64,000 bases of DNA. Source: Campylobacter concisus (GTDB taxonomy: Bacteria; Campylobacterota; Campylobacteria; Campylobacterales; Campylobacteraceae). Below the pieces are notes generated by a model. The model saw only the letters and a list, made by a program, of their open reading frames with translations, was not told where the DNA came from and searched no databases. Positions 1 through 9,337 of the stretch are shown piece after piece (position 1 is the stretch's first letter; each line of letters starts with the position of its first letter). Made by a program: the position numbers and the translations under genes. The DNA is taken from positions 310,001 to 374,000 of the forward strand of contig LVWL01000020.1 of NCBI GenBank assembly GCA_002092835.1. Direction: 5' to 3'.

Positions 1-1
1 T

Positions 2-714
2 CCAATTTCAATTTGTGAATTTATGTATCCACTTCTTCAAGGTTATGATAGCGTTGCGATGAAGTGTGACATCGAGATGGGCGGTACGGATCAGAAATTC
101 AACCTTCTAATGGGTAGAACTTTGCAGAGAACATATAATGTTGGCAAAGAGCAAGCTGTCATCATGATGCCACTTCTTGAGGGACTTGATGGCGTAAATA
201 AGATGAGCAAAAGCCTTGGAAACTATATCGGTGTAACCGAAAATGCAAATGATATGTTTGCAAAAACGCTTAGTATAAGCGATGAGCTAATGTGGCGCTG
301 GTACGAGCTTTTAAGCACAAAAAGCTTGGCGAGATAGAAAATTTAATGAACGATGTAAAAAACGACAAGTATCATCCAAAAAAAGCAAAAGAGGACCTTG
401 CGTACGAGATAACAGCAAGGTATCACGGCGAGGAGGCTGCAAAAGCTGCGATGGCTGAGTTTAATAGCGTACACTCTCAAAATCAGCTCCCAACTGATAT
501 CAAAGAATTTAGCTTAAAAGCACCGGTGTGGATCGTAGAAGCTCTATCGCAGTGTGAGCTAAGTGAGTCAAATTCTCAAGCAAGACGCGACATAAAGGCA
601 AATGCGGTTAGCATTAATCAAGAAAAGATTAGTGATGAGCAGTTAAAATTAGAGGCAGGTGAATATATCTTGCAAGTCGGAAAGCGTAAATTTGCAAAAG
701 TAAAGGTTGAATAG
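2..714 (+). pseudogene. tyrS: Tyrosyl-tRNA synthetase, 3' part, frameshifted as given
   Basis: C-terminal part of the class I tyrosyl-tRNA synthetase, which charges tRNA-Tyr in the cytoplasm. The left window edge cuts the gene; the frame is already open at base 2 (…[14 protein letters not shown]). The KMSKS loop (NKMSKSLGN) lies near bases 200-225, followed by the anticodon-binding region and a C-terminal S4-like RNA-binding domain. The frame breaks at the A5 run 319-323: upstream the protein reads WYELLSTK, and the continuation [11 protein letters not shown] is in the next frame. One extra A would join them. TyrS is normally essential, so a base-call error is likelier than a dead gene. Formally it is a broken ORF here. 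Confidence 0.9.
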
Positions 715-1806
715 ATGGAGTTAAAGCCATTAAAAATAGGAAAATATGAGATAAAGTATCCGATATTTCAAGGCGGTATGGGACTTGGTATCAGCTGGGA
801 CAAACTAGCTGGCAGCGTCAGCCTTGAAGGCGGTCTTGGAATAATCAGCTCAGTTGGCACAGGATATTATGAAAATCGTAAATTTATAAACAAAGAGCTA
901 AATGCAAAGCCATTGGGAAGTGAAAATTTCTACTCAACAAGAGGTCTTAGAGCAATTATTGAGAATGCCCGAAAAATTTGTGGAGATTTGCCGCTTGGCG
1001 TAAATATAATGTACGCTGCAAATGACTACGCAAGAGTAGTAAAAGACGCTTGTGAAGCCGGTATAAATATCATCGTGTCAGGTGCTGGGCTACCTACTAA
1101 TTTGCCAGAATTTACACAAAATTTTAAAGAAGTCGCGCTAGTTCCTATTATCTCAAGCGCAAAAGCACTAAAGATCATCTGCAAACGCTGGTTACAAAGA
1201 TATGACCGTTTACCAGATGCTGTCGTACTTGAAGGGCCACTAAGCGGCGGACACCAGGGCTTTACTTACGAGCAGTGCCTTGATCCTGAGTTTTCGCTAT
1301 TTAATCTAATCCCACAAGTAAAGGCCGAGATAAAAGAGTGGGGCGACTTTCCGCTCATCGCAGCCGGTGGAATTTGGGATAAAAACGACATAGAAAAGGC
1401 AATATCACTAGGCGCAGATGGCGTTCAAATGGGCACACGCTTTATCGGTACTCATGAGTGTGACGCAGATATTGGTTTTAAAGAAGTGATACTAGCAGCC
1501 GAGGAAAAGGACATAGAGCTTATAAAAAGTCCAGTTGGCTATCCGGCTCGTGGGATTAGAACAAATTTGATAAATTTGGTAGAAAAAAGGATGGGACCAA
1601 AGATCCAGTGTATAAGCAACTGCGTGAGCCCTTGTCAAAGGGGCAAAGGAGCTAAAGAGGTTGGATATTGCATCGCTGATAGGCTGTTTGACTCATTTAG
1701 TGGCAAAAAAGAGACCGGGTTATTTTTCACAGGAGCAAACGGATATAAACTAAAAGAGCTAATAAGCGTAAAAGAGCTAATGCATAAGCTGGTACATGGT
1801 GAATGA
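715..1806 (+). CDS. NAD(P)H-dependent flavin oxidoreductase, nitronate monooxygenase / FabK-like family
   Basis: TIM-barrel FMN enzyme of the 2-nitropropane dioxygenase family (363 aa). The N-terminal FQGGMGLGISW segment, the central GPLSGGHQGF loop and the AAGGIWDKNDIEKA...GADGVQMGTRF phosphate-binding region are typical. Members oxidise nitronates or, in the FabK branch, reduce enoyl-ACP; the sequence alone does not decide which. A cysteine cluster near the C-terminus (C299-x3-C303-x3-C307, then another Cys about 13 residues on) is unusual for plain nitronate monooxygenases and may bind a metal or cluster. The ATG directly abuts the tyrS stop, and the 3' end overlaps amiA by 4 bases, so this is an operon. 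Confidence 0.8.
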   Translation: MELKPLKIGKYEIKYPIFQGGMGLGISWDKLAGSVSLEGGLGIISSVGTGYYENRKFINKELNAKPLGSENFYSTRGLRAIIENARKICGDLPLGVNIMYAANDYARVVKDACEAGINIIVSGAGLPTNLPEFTQNFKEVALVPIISSAKALKIICKRWLQRYDRLPDAVVLEGPLSGGHQGFTYEQCLDPEFSLFNLIPQVKAEIKEWGDFPLIAAGGIWDKNDIEKAISLGADGVQMGTRFIGTHECDADIGFKEVILAAEEKDIELIKSPVGYPARGIRTNLINLVEKRMGPKIQCISNCVSPCQRGKGAKEVGYCIADRLFDSFSGKKETGLFFTGANGYKLKELISVKELMHKLVHGE

Positions 1807-3251
1807 AACGAGCGATAATCCTCTTTTTTATTGTTTGTAATTTTCTTTTTGCTGCGATAAATTCGGAGATATTTGCAAAATTTGATAAAAATTTTGCCAG
1901 CTCAAGCAGAAGTGCAAAGATCAAATTTCACAACGATATAAAAGACATCTATGTCGACGCGATCATAAAAAATGACAAAAATATAAAAAAACAAGCACTC
2001 ACAAGGCTTATAACCAGCTCAAAATCGCTTGGTTTTGATTCAAGTGGATATATAAAAGATCTAAATGCACTAAATGGCATAAAGAGCACTAGTACGTCTA
2101 GTGCTAGTGCTACTACTTTGACGCTGCTTAGTGCAACCAAGGTAAATGACACTTTGGTGCTTAAGTTTAATACAAAAATTGATACTGCAAAATTAAAAAC
2201 ATCCTTTTTAAAGCAGCAAAATACATATAAAAACATTATGGACATTGATGGTAGGTTAAATGGCAATCCGCTAACTTATAAAAATTTTATATCTGATTAT
2301 ATTCACATCTCGCAGTATGATAAAAATACCGTTAGAGTTATTTTTTCTGATAAGATCCAAAAGACTATAAAAGCAAATGCAACAGGTGATCTACTCATAA
2401 TAAGTACACAAAATTTTATCTCAAACGAAAATGTAAAAACACCACTTCATAAAACTAAAAATAAAAACGAAGAGATTCAGCCAAAAGAACCAGGGCCAAA
2501 TTTAAAGCCACAGCCTGCACAAAGTGAGCCAGTGGCAGCACCTTTGCCACCAGTTGCGGCTAGTAAATTTTCACGTAACAAAACGATCGTCATCGATCCA
2601 GGTCATGGTGGCACTGATCCAGGTGCAGTGAATGGCAAGCTTCAGGAAAAAACCGCAGTTCTAGGTGTAGCCAAAAAACTTGGCGACATATTAAAAGCAC
2701 GTGGTTACAAGGTCTTTTTTACCAGGTCAACCGATGTCTTTATAAATTTAAGAACAAGAACAAAATTTGCAAATGATAAGATGGCTGACCTTTTTGTTTC
2801 TATCCATGCAAATGCCGCTCCAAACGCAGAAAAAGCAAAGACCATGCATGGCATTGAGACATTTTTCTTGTCGCCTGCAAGAAGCGAACGTAGCAAAAAC
2901 GCAGCCGCACTTGAAAACAAATCAGATATTGAAGAGATGAATTACTTTTCACAGCAGACATTTTTAAATGTACTAAATCGCGAGAAGATTATCGCGTCAA
3001 ATAAGCTTGGCATCGATATCCAAAAAGAAATTTTAGCAAGTGCTAGAAAGGTCTATGCTGCAAGTGACGGCAGTGTGAGAGAGGCGCCGTTTTGGGTACT
3101 TGTTGGTGCTCTTATGCCAGCAGTTCTTGTTGAGATCGGCTATATCACGCATCCAGTTGAGGGCGAAAAGCTCTTTAATGATGCCTATCAAAACGCCCTT
3201 GCAAACGGTATAGCAAACGGTATAGATGGATATTTTGCAAAAAATAGATGA
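1803..3251 (+). CDS. amiA: N-acetylmuramoyl-L-alanine amidase, AmiA/AmiC type
   Basis: Periplasmic zinc amidase that cleaves the stem peptide from muramic acid during daughter-cell separation. A hydrophobic N-terminal signal peptide (about residues 1-18) is followed by an AMIN-like region, a proline-rich linker (about 225-250) and an Amidase_3 catalytic domain from about residue 260. The domain shows the zinc-site motifs IDPGHGGTDPGA, a downstream Glu in LQEKTA, SIHANA, and a final VEIGYITHP. Length 482 aa. The start overlaps the upstream stop (ATGA), and the end overlaps mnmC in the same way. Near the C-terminus a 12-bp unit is exactly duplicated (3201-3224), giving ANGIANGI. Confidence 0.9.
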   Translation: MKRAIILFFIVCNFLFAAINSEIFAKFDKNFASSSRSAKIKFHNDIKDIYVDAIIKNDKNIKKQALTRLITSSKSLGFDSSGYIKDLNALNGIKSTSTSSASATTLTLLSATKVNDTLVLKFNTKIDTAKLKTSFLKQQNTYKNIMDIDGRLNGNPLTYKNFISDYIHISQYDKNTVRVIFSDKIQKTIKANATGDLLIISTQNFISNENVKTPLHKTKNKNEEIQPKEPGPNLKPQPAQSEPVAAPLPPVAASKFSRNKTIVIDPGHGGTDPGAVNGKLQEKTAVLGVAKKLGDILKARGYKVFFTRSTDVFINLRTRTKFANDKMADLFVSIHANAAPNAEKAKTMHGIETFFLSPARSERSKNAAALENKSDIEEMNYFSQQTFLNVLNREKIIASNKLGIDIQKEILASARKVYAASDGSVREAPFWVLVGALMPAVLVEIGYITHPVEGEKLFNDAYQNALANGIANGIDGYFAKNR

Positions 3252-5116
3252 AAAATGCAAATTTAAGCTTCAAGGGACAAATTCCATTTAACGAGGAGTT
3301 TGGTGACATCTACTTTAATACTGATAAACCCTGGCTTGAGAGCGAATTTGTCTTTGCAAGCGCACTTGATGAAATTTGGCAGAGTAAAGATAGCTTCATC
3401 GTCGCTGAGACTGGCTTCGGTGCTGGACTAAATTTCTTTACACTTTGTAAGAAATTTAAAAATAGCTCTAAAAAACTTCACTTTGTTAGTATCGAAAAAA
3501 ACCCTATTAAAAAAGATGATCTTTTAGAAATTTATGAAAATTTAGGTATTTTTAAAGCTTATTCCAAAAAGCTGGTTTCGCTCTACCCACCGCTTATTGA
3601 GGGCATACACCGTATAAATTTTGCTCCAAATATCACCCTTGATCTTTGTTACGGCGAGGCTAAAGAAATTTTATCTGAGCTTGATTTTATTGCCGACATC
3701 TGGTTTCTAGATGGCTTTGCTCCAAGTAAAAATGGCTCGATCTGGAGCGAAGAAATTTTTAGACAGATCGCAAGACTAAGCAGGGTTGGAACTACTGCTA
3801 GAACCTACTCGTGTGCAAAAATAGTAAAAGACGGGCTAAAGAGCGCTGGCTTTTTGCTAAGCCTAAAAGAGGGATACGCTAGAAAACGCCAGATGAGTAG
3901 CGCCGTGCTAGAGAAAAAGGATGAAAATTTAAAGGATGCTTGGTTTACGAGATGTGAACCACTGGCTAAGCCAAAAGGCAAAACAGCGCTTATCATAGGA
4001 GCTGGTGTGGCTGGACTTGCAACAGCTGGCGAACTAGCCAAAAATGGCTTTAAAGTGGTGATCGCTGAGGCAAATGGTGAAGTGGCTACAAATGGCTCTG
4101 GTAATCACTGTGGTGCTTTGATGCCGCTAGTTACCAAGCCTGGTGTAAATTTAGGCCACATGCACTTAAACGCATTTTTGCAAGCAGTGAGATTTTATAA
4201 GGCAACTTTGCCAAAAAGTCTTATCAAATTTAATGGCTGCATCGATTACGCATTTGATGATGAGTTAGTTAAGAGATATGGCTCGTGGCAGGATCAAGGT
4301 GCGGAGGAAATTTTTAAATTTGACAGTAGCCTAAAGCCGTATCCTGGCATTTTTATAAAAGATGGCGCATACACTAGACCAAGAGAAATTTGTAAATTTT
4401 TATCAAAAAATTTTGAAATTTTATTTAATCACGAGTATGAGAGTAGAGCGCATCTGCAAAATGGCAAGATCAGCGTTAAATTTAAAAACGGTAAAAATTT
4501 AGAGACTGATATTTTGGTCTTTTGCACTGGCAGTAAGAGCAGTGAAATTTTTAAGGACTACGATATGCAAATAAGCAGTGTCCGAGGCCAAGTAACTCAC
4601 CTAAAACCAGTGCTAAAAAATGCCATGCCACTAAGCGCAAAAGGCTACATCTGCCCAGCCATCAAAGGCGTACAAGTTATCGGCGCAACTTATGCCAGAA
4701 ATGAAATTTGCGATACGCCTAAAGTTGAGGATAATACTAAAAATTTAAGCGATGTAAGTGAGTTTTTTGATATCAAAAAAGTGAATATTATCGGCTCACG
4801 TGTAGGCTATAGAAGCTATAGCGGAGATAGGTTTCCGATAATTGGCGCTTTACATGATGAGGAATTTTATAAACAAAACTACAAAGGGCTATTTTGGAGC
4901 AAAAATAAAGATAACAATCCAAAAGCAAGCTACGAAAGAAATGTCTTTGTAAATTTTGCTCATGGCTCACGAGGTCTTGGCACAGCGATACTTGGAGCAA
5001 ATTTGATAGTTGATCTTGTGCTTGATCGCCCACTTTGCATAGAAAGATCGCTATTTCACGAGCTTCATCCAGCTAGATTTTTGATAAGAAAACTAAAAAA
5101 GGGATTAAAATTTTAA
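3248..5116 (+). CDS. mnmC: Bifunctional tRNA 5-methylaminomethyl-2-thiouridine biosynthesis protein MnmC
   Basis: Completes the mnm5s2U wobble modification of tRNA. The C-terminal FAD oxidase removes the carboxymethyl group of cmnm5U, and the N-terminal SAM domain methylates the product. Residues 1 to about 230 carry the methyltransferase (AETGFGAGLNF SAM loop; WFLDGFAPSKN motif). From about residue 245 the Rossmann motif ALIIGAGVAGLATAGELA opens the oxidase domain, which ends with FAHGSRGLGTA. The length of 622 aa fits the fused enzyme. It is the last gene of the run starting at tyrS, and an inverted repeat follows it. Confidence 0.93.
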   Translation: MKNANLSFKGQIPFNEEFGDIYFNTDKPWLESEFVFASALDEIWQSKDSFIVAETGFGAGLNFFTLCKKFKNSSKKLHFVSIEKNPIKKDDLLEIYENLGIFKAYSKKLVSLYPPLIEGIHRINFAPNITLDLCYGEAKEILSELDFIADIWFLDGFAPSKNGSIWSEEIFRQIARLSRVGTTARTYSCAKIVKDGLKSAGFLLSLKEGYARKRQMSSAVLEKKDENLKDAWFTRCEPLAKPKGKTALIIGAGVAGLATAGELAKNGFKVVIAEANGEVATNGSGNHCGALMPLVTKPGVNLGHMHLNAFLQAVRFYKATLPKSLIKFNGCIDYAFDDELVKRYGSWQDQGAEEIFKFDSSLKPYPGIFIKDGAYTRPREICKFLSKNFEILFNHEYESRAHLQNGKISVKFKNGKNLETDILVFCTGSKSSEIFKDYDMQISSVRGQVTHLKPVLKNAMPLSAKGYICPAIKGVQVIGATYARNEICDTPKVEDNTKNLSDVSEFFDIKKVNIIGSRVGYRSYSGDRFPIIGALHDEEFYKQNYKGLFWSKNKDNNPKASYERNVFVNFAHGSRGLGTAILGANLIVDLVLDRPLCIERSLFHELHPARFLIRKLKKGLKF

Positions 5117-5129
5117 GAAGGAATTAGCA

Positions 5130-5160
5130 GAAATTCCTAGCACAAGATACTAGGAATTTC
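5130..5160. terminator. Terminator-like inverted repeat between mnmC and putP
   Basis: An 11-bp perfect stem (5130-5140 with 5150-5160, GAAATTCCTAG and its complement) with a 9-nt loop lies between the convergent mnmC and putP genes. It probably ends transcription in one or both directions. The flanks are AT-rich but carry no long U tract. Confidence 0.65.
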
Positions 5161-5174
5161 TTATAAGATAAGGC

Positions 5175-6662
5175 TTAAAGCCTTGTTTTCATCTTTTCAA
5201 ATTCATCTTTTATGACTTGCTCGTGAGGTTCGCTCGTCATTTTATTTATCGCATCTCCCCAAATACTTACGCTAATGATCGCTATGCAAGAAGCTATGAT
5301 GCCAGGTAAAATTTCATAAACATAAGCGTTTAGCCCCGAAGTGATCCAAAATATTACGGTCACACCTCCAGCTATCATGCCAGCAAGTGCTCCAAGTGCA
5401 CTCATGCGCTTCCAGTAAAGGCTAAAAAGTAGCACTGGTCCAAAGCTCGCACCAAATCCAGCCCAAGCGTTTCCAACGACATTTAGAACATTATCTGTCG
5501 AGATAAAAGCAAGTATGGTAGCAACTATGGCTACTACTACGACAGCATAGCGACTGATCGCTGTTTGTGTATTTTGACTAATCTCTTTTTTATAGAATGC
5601 AAAGATAAAGTCCTTTGTTACCGAGCTAGACGTAACTAAAAGCTGACTTGAGATAGTACTCATGATCGCTGAAAGCACAGCTGAGATGATAATGCCTATA
5701 AAAAATGGTGGGAAAAGTAGCTCACCAAGCTTTAAAAACACCGTCTCAGGATCACTAAGACCGCCTCTTTGACTAAAGTAGACAAAGCCAATAAGTCCGC
5801 TCATAATCGCACCAAGCAACCCAATGCTCATCCAGCCAATGCCGATCCTTCTTGCTTTAGCAAGCTCTTTTGAATCGCGTATCGCCATAAATCTAACAAT
5901 GATATGTGGCTGGCCAAAATAGCCAAATCCCCAAGCCATAAGTCCTAAAATTCCCCAAAAAGTTTGATCTCTAAATGGATTTAGGTGATTTGCATCAAGC
6001 TTGCTTATCTCTTTTAGTAAATTTGTATCGCTTGGCAAGTCTAAATTTAGATATGCCACGACTGGGATCGAGACTAGGACACAAAACATCAAAAGCCCCT
6101 GAAATGCGTCAGTTATACTAACTGCTTTAAACCCACCAAAAAATGTGTAAAAGACCACAATGACAAGTGTAAAGACCGCTCCGTAGGCAAATTTTAAACC
6201 AAAAAAGCTCTCAAATGTCTTTCCACCAGCGATAATGCCACTACTTACATAAAGTGTGAAAAAGATCAAAATGATAAGACCAGAGATGATTCTTAAAATT
6301 TTAGTCCTATCTTTAAAGCGATTTTCTAAAAAGTCTGGTATCGTGATGCTATCACTCGCAACCTCAGTATAAATTCTAAGCCTCTTTGCTAAAAATAGAT
6401 AGTTGCAATAAGCTCCAATGATAAGACCGATTATCATCCACACATTTGCTATACCAGTTGCGTATAAGGCTCCGGGCACGCCAAGTAACATCCAACCACT
6501 CATATCAGAAGCACCAGCACTAAGTGCAGTAACTACTGGACCCATTCGACGGTTATCTAGCAGATACTCGTTCATACTTGCATTTTTATCGTAGAAATAT
6601 CGTCCGATAAAGAGCAAAAAGCCAAAATAGATGGCGATGGCTAAATAAGACCCAAAGCTCAT
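5175..6662 (-). CDS. putP: Sodium/proline symporter PutP
   Basis: Inner-membrane Na+-coupled proline importer of the solute:sodium symporter family, 495 aa with about 13 hydrophobic segments. The early ALSAGASDMSGWMLLG stretch is the typical PutP Na+/substrate segment of TM2, and GFGYFGQPHIIVRFMAI is also typical. Proline is a nutrient for Campylobacter. No putA lies in the window. It is divergent from the ABC operon at 6813, and the 150-bp spacer must hold both promoters. Confidence 0.92.
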   Translation of the reverse strand: MSFGSYLAIAIYFGFLLFIGRYFYDKNASMNEYLLDNRRMGPVVTALSAGASDMSGWMLLGVPGALYATGIANVWMIIGLIIGAYCNYLFLAKRLRIYTEVASDSITIPDFLENRFKDRTKILRIISGLIILIFFTLYVSSGIIAGGKTFESFFGLKFAYGAVFTLVIVVFYTFFGGFKAVSITDAFQGLLMFCVLVSIPVVAYLNLDLPSDTNLLKEISKLDANHLNPFRDQTFWGILGLMAWGFGYFGQPHIIVRFMAIRDSKELAKARRIGIGWMSIGLLGAIMSGLIGFVYFSQRGGLSDPETVFLKLGELLFPPFFIGIIISAVLSAIMSTISSQLLVTSSSVTKDFIFAFYKKEISQNTQTAISRYAVVVVAIVATILAFISTDNVLNVVGNAWAGFGASFGPVLLFSLYWKRMSALGALAGMIAGGVTVIFWITSGLNAYVYEILPGIIASCIAIISVSIWGDAINKMTSEPHEQVIKDEFEKMKTRL

Positions 6663-6812
6663 AAATTTCCTTTCAAATTAAGATAAATGGCTTATGTTAA
6701 TATAAATTTTTTTAAATTACAACATTCAGCGCCGATCCTTAAACGCTTTTAAGCAAAATGATATAAATTTTTTCGTATTATTTAAAGCCATATTTTAAAG
6801 AGAAGGACAAAG

Positions 6813-7523
6813 TTGAAGGCTCAAAATTTAGCTAAATTTCTATTTTTTATAATAATCGTCTCACTTGGAGCATATTTTTTCTATCCAAGAGATCTTAGTG
6901 AGGCTCAAGAGATCGCTTATATCAAAAGTTATGGAGTGACTTTAGGACTAACGATAGGCGGTATTGCCATAGGCATAACGCTTGGATTTACCTTGGCGTT
7001 TATTAAATTTTTAAACATTAAAGTCTTAAATTTTATAATTGATGAATATATCGATATCTTACGTGGAACGCCTGTAATACTTCAACTTTTAATATTTTCA
7101 GTTGTCATTTTTGCAACATGGAGTGATAATTTTTATGTAGCTCTCATCGCGCTTGGGCTAAATAGCTCTGCTTATGTGGCCGAGATCGTGCGAAGTGGCA
7201 TAAATAGCGTGGATAAAGGACAAATGGAAGCGGCTCGTGCGATGGGCCTAAACTACTATGTTTCGATGCGCGAGATAGTTTTCCCACAAGCTACAAAAAA
7301 TATCTTGCCAGCTCTTGCGAATGAGTTTATATCGCTATTTAAAGAGACATCGGTCGTGGGCTATATAAGCGTCGTTGATATCACGATGCAAAGTAAGAGC
7401 TTGCAAGCGGTCTTTTATAGTCCAGAGCCAGTCATTTTTACAGGTATTGTCTATTATGTGAGTGTTAAATTTTTTACACTTTTAGCAAAACTACTCGAGA
7501 GGAGATTAAACCGCCATGATTGA
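6813..7523 (+). CDS. Polar amino-acid ABC transporter permease
   Basis: Inner-membrane permease of the HisM/GlnP family, 236 aa. It has an N-terminal TM, the YVAEIVRSGINSVDKGQMEAARAMGL coupling (EAA) loop and several further hydrophobic spans. The start is TTG at 6813, preceded by an AGAAGGA ribosome-binding site. The 3' end overlaps the ATPase gene by 8 bases. Only one permease gene is present, so the transporter probably uses a homodimer. The substrate cannot be read from the sequence; family members carry glutamine, histidine, cystine or aspartate/glutamate. Confidence 0.88.
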   Translation: MKAQNLAKFLFFIIIVSLGAYFFYPRDLSEAQEIAYIKSYGVTLGLTIGGIAIGITLGFTLAFIKFLNIKVLNFIIDEYIDILRGTPVILQLLIFSVVIFATWSDNFYVALIALGLNSSAYVAEIVRSGINSVDKGQMEAARAMGLNYYVSMREIVFPQATKNILPALANEFISLFKETSVVGYISVVDITMQSKSLQAVFYSPEPVIFTGIVYYVSVKFFTLLAKLLERRLNRHD

Positions 7524-8244
7524 GATTAAAAATTTAAACAAAAGTTATGGCGATTTGTGTGTTTTAAATGATATTAGCGTAGATATAAAAAAGGGTGAAG
7601 TTATAGCGATAATTGGTCCAAGTGGTGGTGGAAAAAGCACATTTTTACGCTGCATAAACCGCCTTGAGGAGCCAGATAGTGGACACATAAAGATAAATGG
7701 CGAAGATATTTTAGATAAAAAATCAGACATAAATAAAATTCGCCAAAAAGTGAGCATGGTTTTTCAGCACTTTAATCTTTTTGCAAATAAAAACGTCTTG
7801 CAAAATTTAACTCTAGCCCCGATAAAAGCGGGAATTTTAGATAAAGCAAGTGCAGAAAAAAGAGCCGATGAGTTGCTAAAAAGTGTTGGGCTAAGTGATA
7901 AGAAATTTGCCTATCCGCACAAACTATCAGGCGGACAGAAGCAACGTATCGCGATCGCTAGAAGCCTAGCAATGGAGCCAGAAGTGATACTTTTTGATGA
8001 GCCGACAAGTGCGCTTGATCCTGAGATGATCGGAGAGGTGCTTGATATCATGAAAGATGTTGCTGCAAGGGGTATAACGATGCTTGTTGTGACTCACGAG
8101 ATGGGCTTTGCAAGAAATGTGGCAAATAGAATTTTCTTTATGGACAAAGGCAAGATAGCAGTTGATGACACACCAAAAAATGTCTTTACAAATCCGCAAC
8201 ATGAGCGTTTAAAAGAGTTTTTAGGCAAAATTTTAAATCATTAA
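7516..8244 (+). CDS. Polar amino-acid ABC transporter ATP-binding protein (GlnQ/HisP type)
   Basis: Cytoplasmic ATPase of the importer, 242 aa. The Walker A motif is GPSGGGKST (residues 34-42). The Q-loop is VFQHFNLF, the signature LSGGQKQR, Walker B VILFDEPTSALDP, and the switch His is in VVTHEMGFA. The extra G in Walker A (SGGGK) is tolerated in the family. The gene sits between the permease (8-base overlap) and the binding protein (11-base gap), so the three are one transcription unit. Confidence 0.92.
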   Translation: MIEIKNLNKSYGDLCVLNDISVDIKKGEVIAIIGPSGGGKSTFLRCINRLEEPDSGHIKINGEDILDKKSDINKIRQKVSMVFQHFNLFANKNVLQNLTLAPIKAGILDKASAEKRADELLKSVGLSDKKFAYPHKLSGGQKQRIAIARSLAMEPEVILFDEPTSALDPEMIGEVLDIMKDVAARGITMLVVTHEMGFARNVANRIFFMDKGKIAVDDTPKNVFTNPQHERLKEFLGKILNH

Positions 8245-8255
8245 AGGAGTAGAAA

Positions 8256-9029
8256 ATGAGTAAAATTTTAAAATTTTTGATGGCAAGCTTGGTTTTATTT
8301 TTACTAGGTTGTGGCGATGATACTAACAAAAAAAATGCAGTAAATAATGCCGAAGAAGCTAGTAAAAATGTAGTTTATAAAGTTGGCTCGAGTGCTGATT
8401 ATCCACCTTTTGAATATCTTGATGAAAACAATAAAATTGTTGGCTTTGAGATAGATTTATTAAATGAGATCACCAAAAAAACTGGAATAAAATTTGATGT
8501 TGCAAATATGAGCTTTGATGGACTGATATCAGCATTAAAAACCGGTAAAATTGATATTGCCATAAGCGGAATGAGTGCAACTGATGAGAGAAGAAAATCG
8601 GTTGATTTCACTAAGCCATATTATTTTTCAGAAAATTTATTTATCCGCAAAAAAGGCTCAGATGTAAATAAAGACAACCTTAAGAATAAGAAAATTTCAG
8701 CTCAAGTTGGCACACTTCAAGAAGAAGCAGCCAAAAGCATAACTACTAAGTCGATACCTGCTGAAAATGTAGCAGCTGCTATCATGTCACTAAACGCTGG
8801 CAAAATCGACGTTGTACTAACTGATAGTCCTATAGGAGTTGAATATTTAAAACAAAATCCAGATTTAGAAGAATTTTTAAGAGTTCCTGATGGCACGGAA
8901 GGATTTGCGATGGCATTTGATAAAGGCAAACATACTGAGCTTATCAAGAAGATAGATGCAGCGATCGATGAGCTACAAAAGTCTGGTGAATTTGACAAAA
9001 TGCTAGATAAATATGGATTAAAGAAATAA
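8256..9029 (+). CDS. Amino-acid ABC transporter substrate-binding lipoprotein
   Basis: Solute-binding protein family 3, 257 aa. The signal peptide ends in a lipobox (LLGC, Cys19), so it is predicted to be a membrane-anchored lipoprotein. The SBP_3 signature is clear: YPPFEYLDENNKIVGFEIDL, GLISALKTGKIDIAISGMSAT, RRKSVDFTKPYY. A good AAGGAG site precedes the ATG. It is closely similar to the orphan binding protein at 11558, which suggests duplication. The likely ligand is a polar amino acid; which one is not visible. Confidence 0.9.
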   Translation: MSKILKFLMASLVLFLLGCGDDTNKKNAVNNAEEASKNVVYKVGSSADYPPFEYLDENNKIVGFEIDLLNEITKKTGIKFDVANMSFDGLISALKTGKIDIAISGMSATDERRKSVDFTKPYYFSENLFIRKKGSDVNKDNLKNKKISAQVGTLQEEAAKSITTKSIPAENVAAAIMSLNAGKIDVVLTDSPIGVEYLKQNPDLEEFLRVPDGTEGFAMAFDKGKHTELIKKIDAAIDELQKSGEFDKMLDKYGLKK

Positions 9030-9043
9030 ATTTAAATACAAAA

Positions 9044-9072
9044 TTTGCAGAGAAGCAGGAATTCTCTGCAAA
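9044..9072 (+). terminator. Rho-independent terminator of the ABC transporter operon
   Basis: An 11-bp perfect stem (9044-9054 with 9062-9072, TTTGCAGAGAA and its complement), 7-nt loop, starts 15 bases after the binding-protein stop. A T-rich stretch (CTTTTTTCT) follows a few bases downstream. Confidence 0.75.
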
Positions 9073-9157
9073 AACTCACTTTTTTCTAATTTTTAAAATT
9101 TAACATCTTTTAAAAGTAAAATTAATAAAATGACTTAATTATTTTCAAGGAGAAAAA

Positions 9158-9337
9158 ATGAAGCTTCTCAGGATGAGAACGGCATTTATTTTAAATGTGC
9201 TATTTTCTATTTGTATGTATCACAATTTTGTTAAAAAATTCCTACTATTTAATAAAGCTAAATATAAATTAAAATTTTACATAAATGCGTTAATCAATAT
9301 TTTTTATAAAAAACAACCAAAAGTATTTTTTGGTTGA
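9158..9337 (+). CDS. Small hypothetical protein, 59 aa, basic and hydrophobic
   Basis: Short ORF in the 381-base gap between the ABC operon and the chemoreceptor gene. A strong ribosome-binding site (CAAGGAG, 6 bases before the ATG) supports translation. The product has one hydrophobic stretch (AFILNVLFSICMY) then a Lys/Phe/Tyr-rich tail. A perfect hairpin overlaps its stop codon. No family is recognised; it could be a real small membrane peptide or the decayed start of a larger gene. Confidence 0.4.
   Translation: MKLLRMRTAFILNVLFSICMYHNFVKKFLLFNKAKYKLKFYINALINIFYKKQPKVFFG
9314..9336 (+). terminator. Hairpin at the end of the small ORF
   Basis: A 9-bp perfect stem (9314-9322 with 9328-9336, CAACCAAAA / TTTTGGTTG) with a 5-nt loop, followed by ATAAATTTT. 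It ends at the stop codon of the 59-aa ORF. Confidence 0.5.

Noticed and set aside
319..330. Programmed -1 frameshifting in tyrS
   Set aside because: The run does not form an in-frame X-XXY-YYZ slippery heptamer, and TyrS is not known to use recoding.
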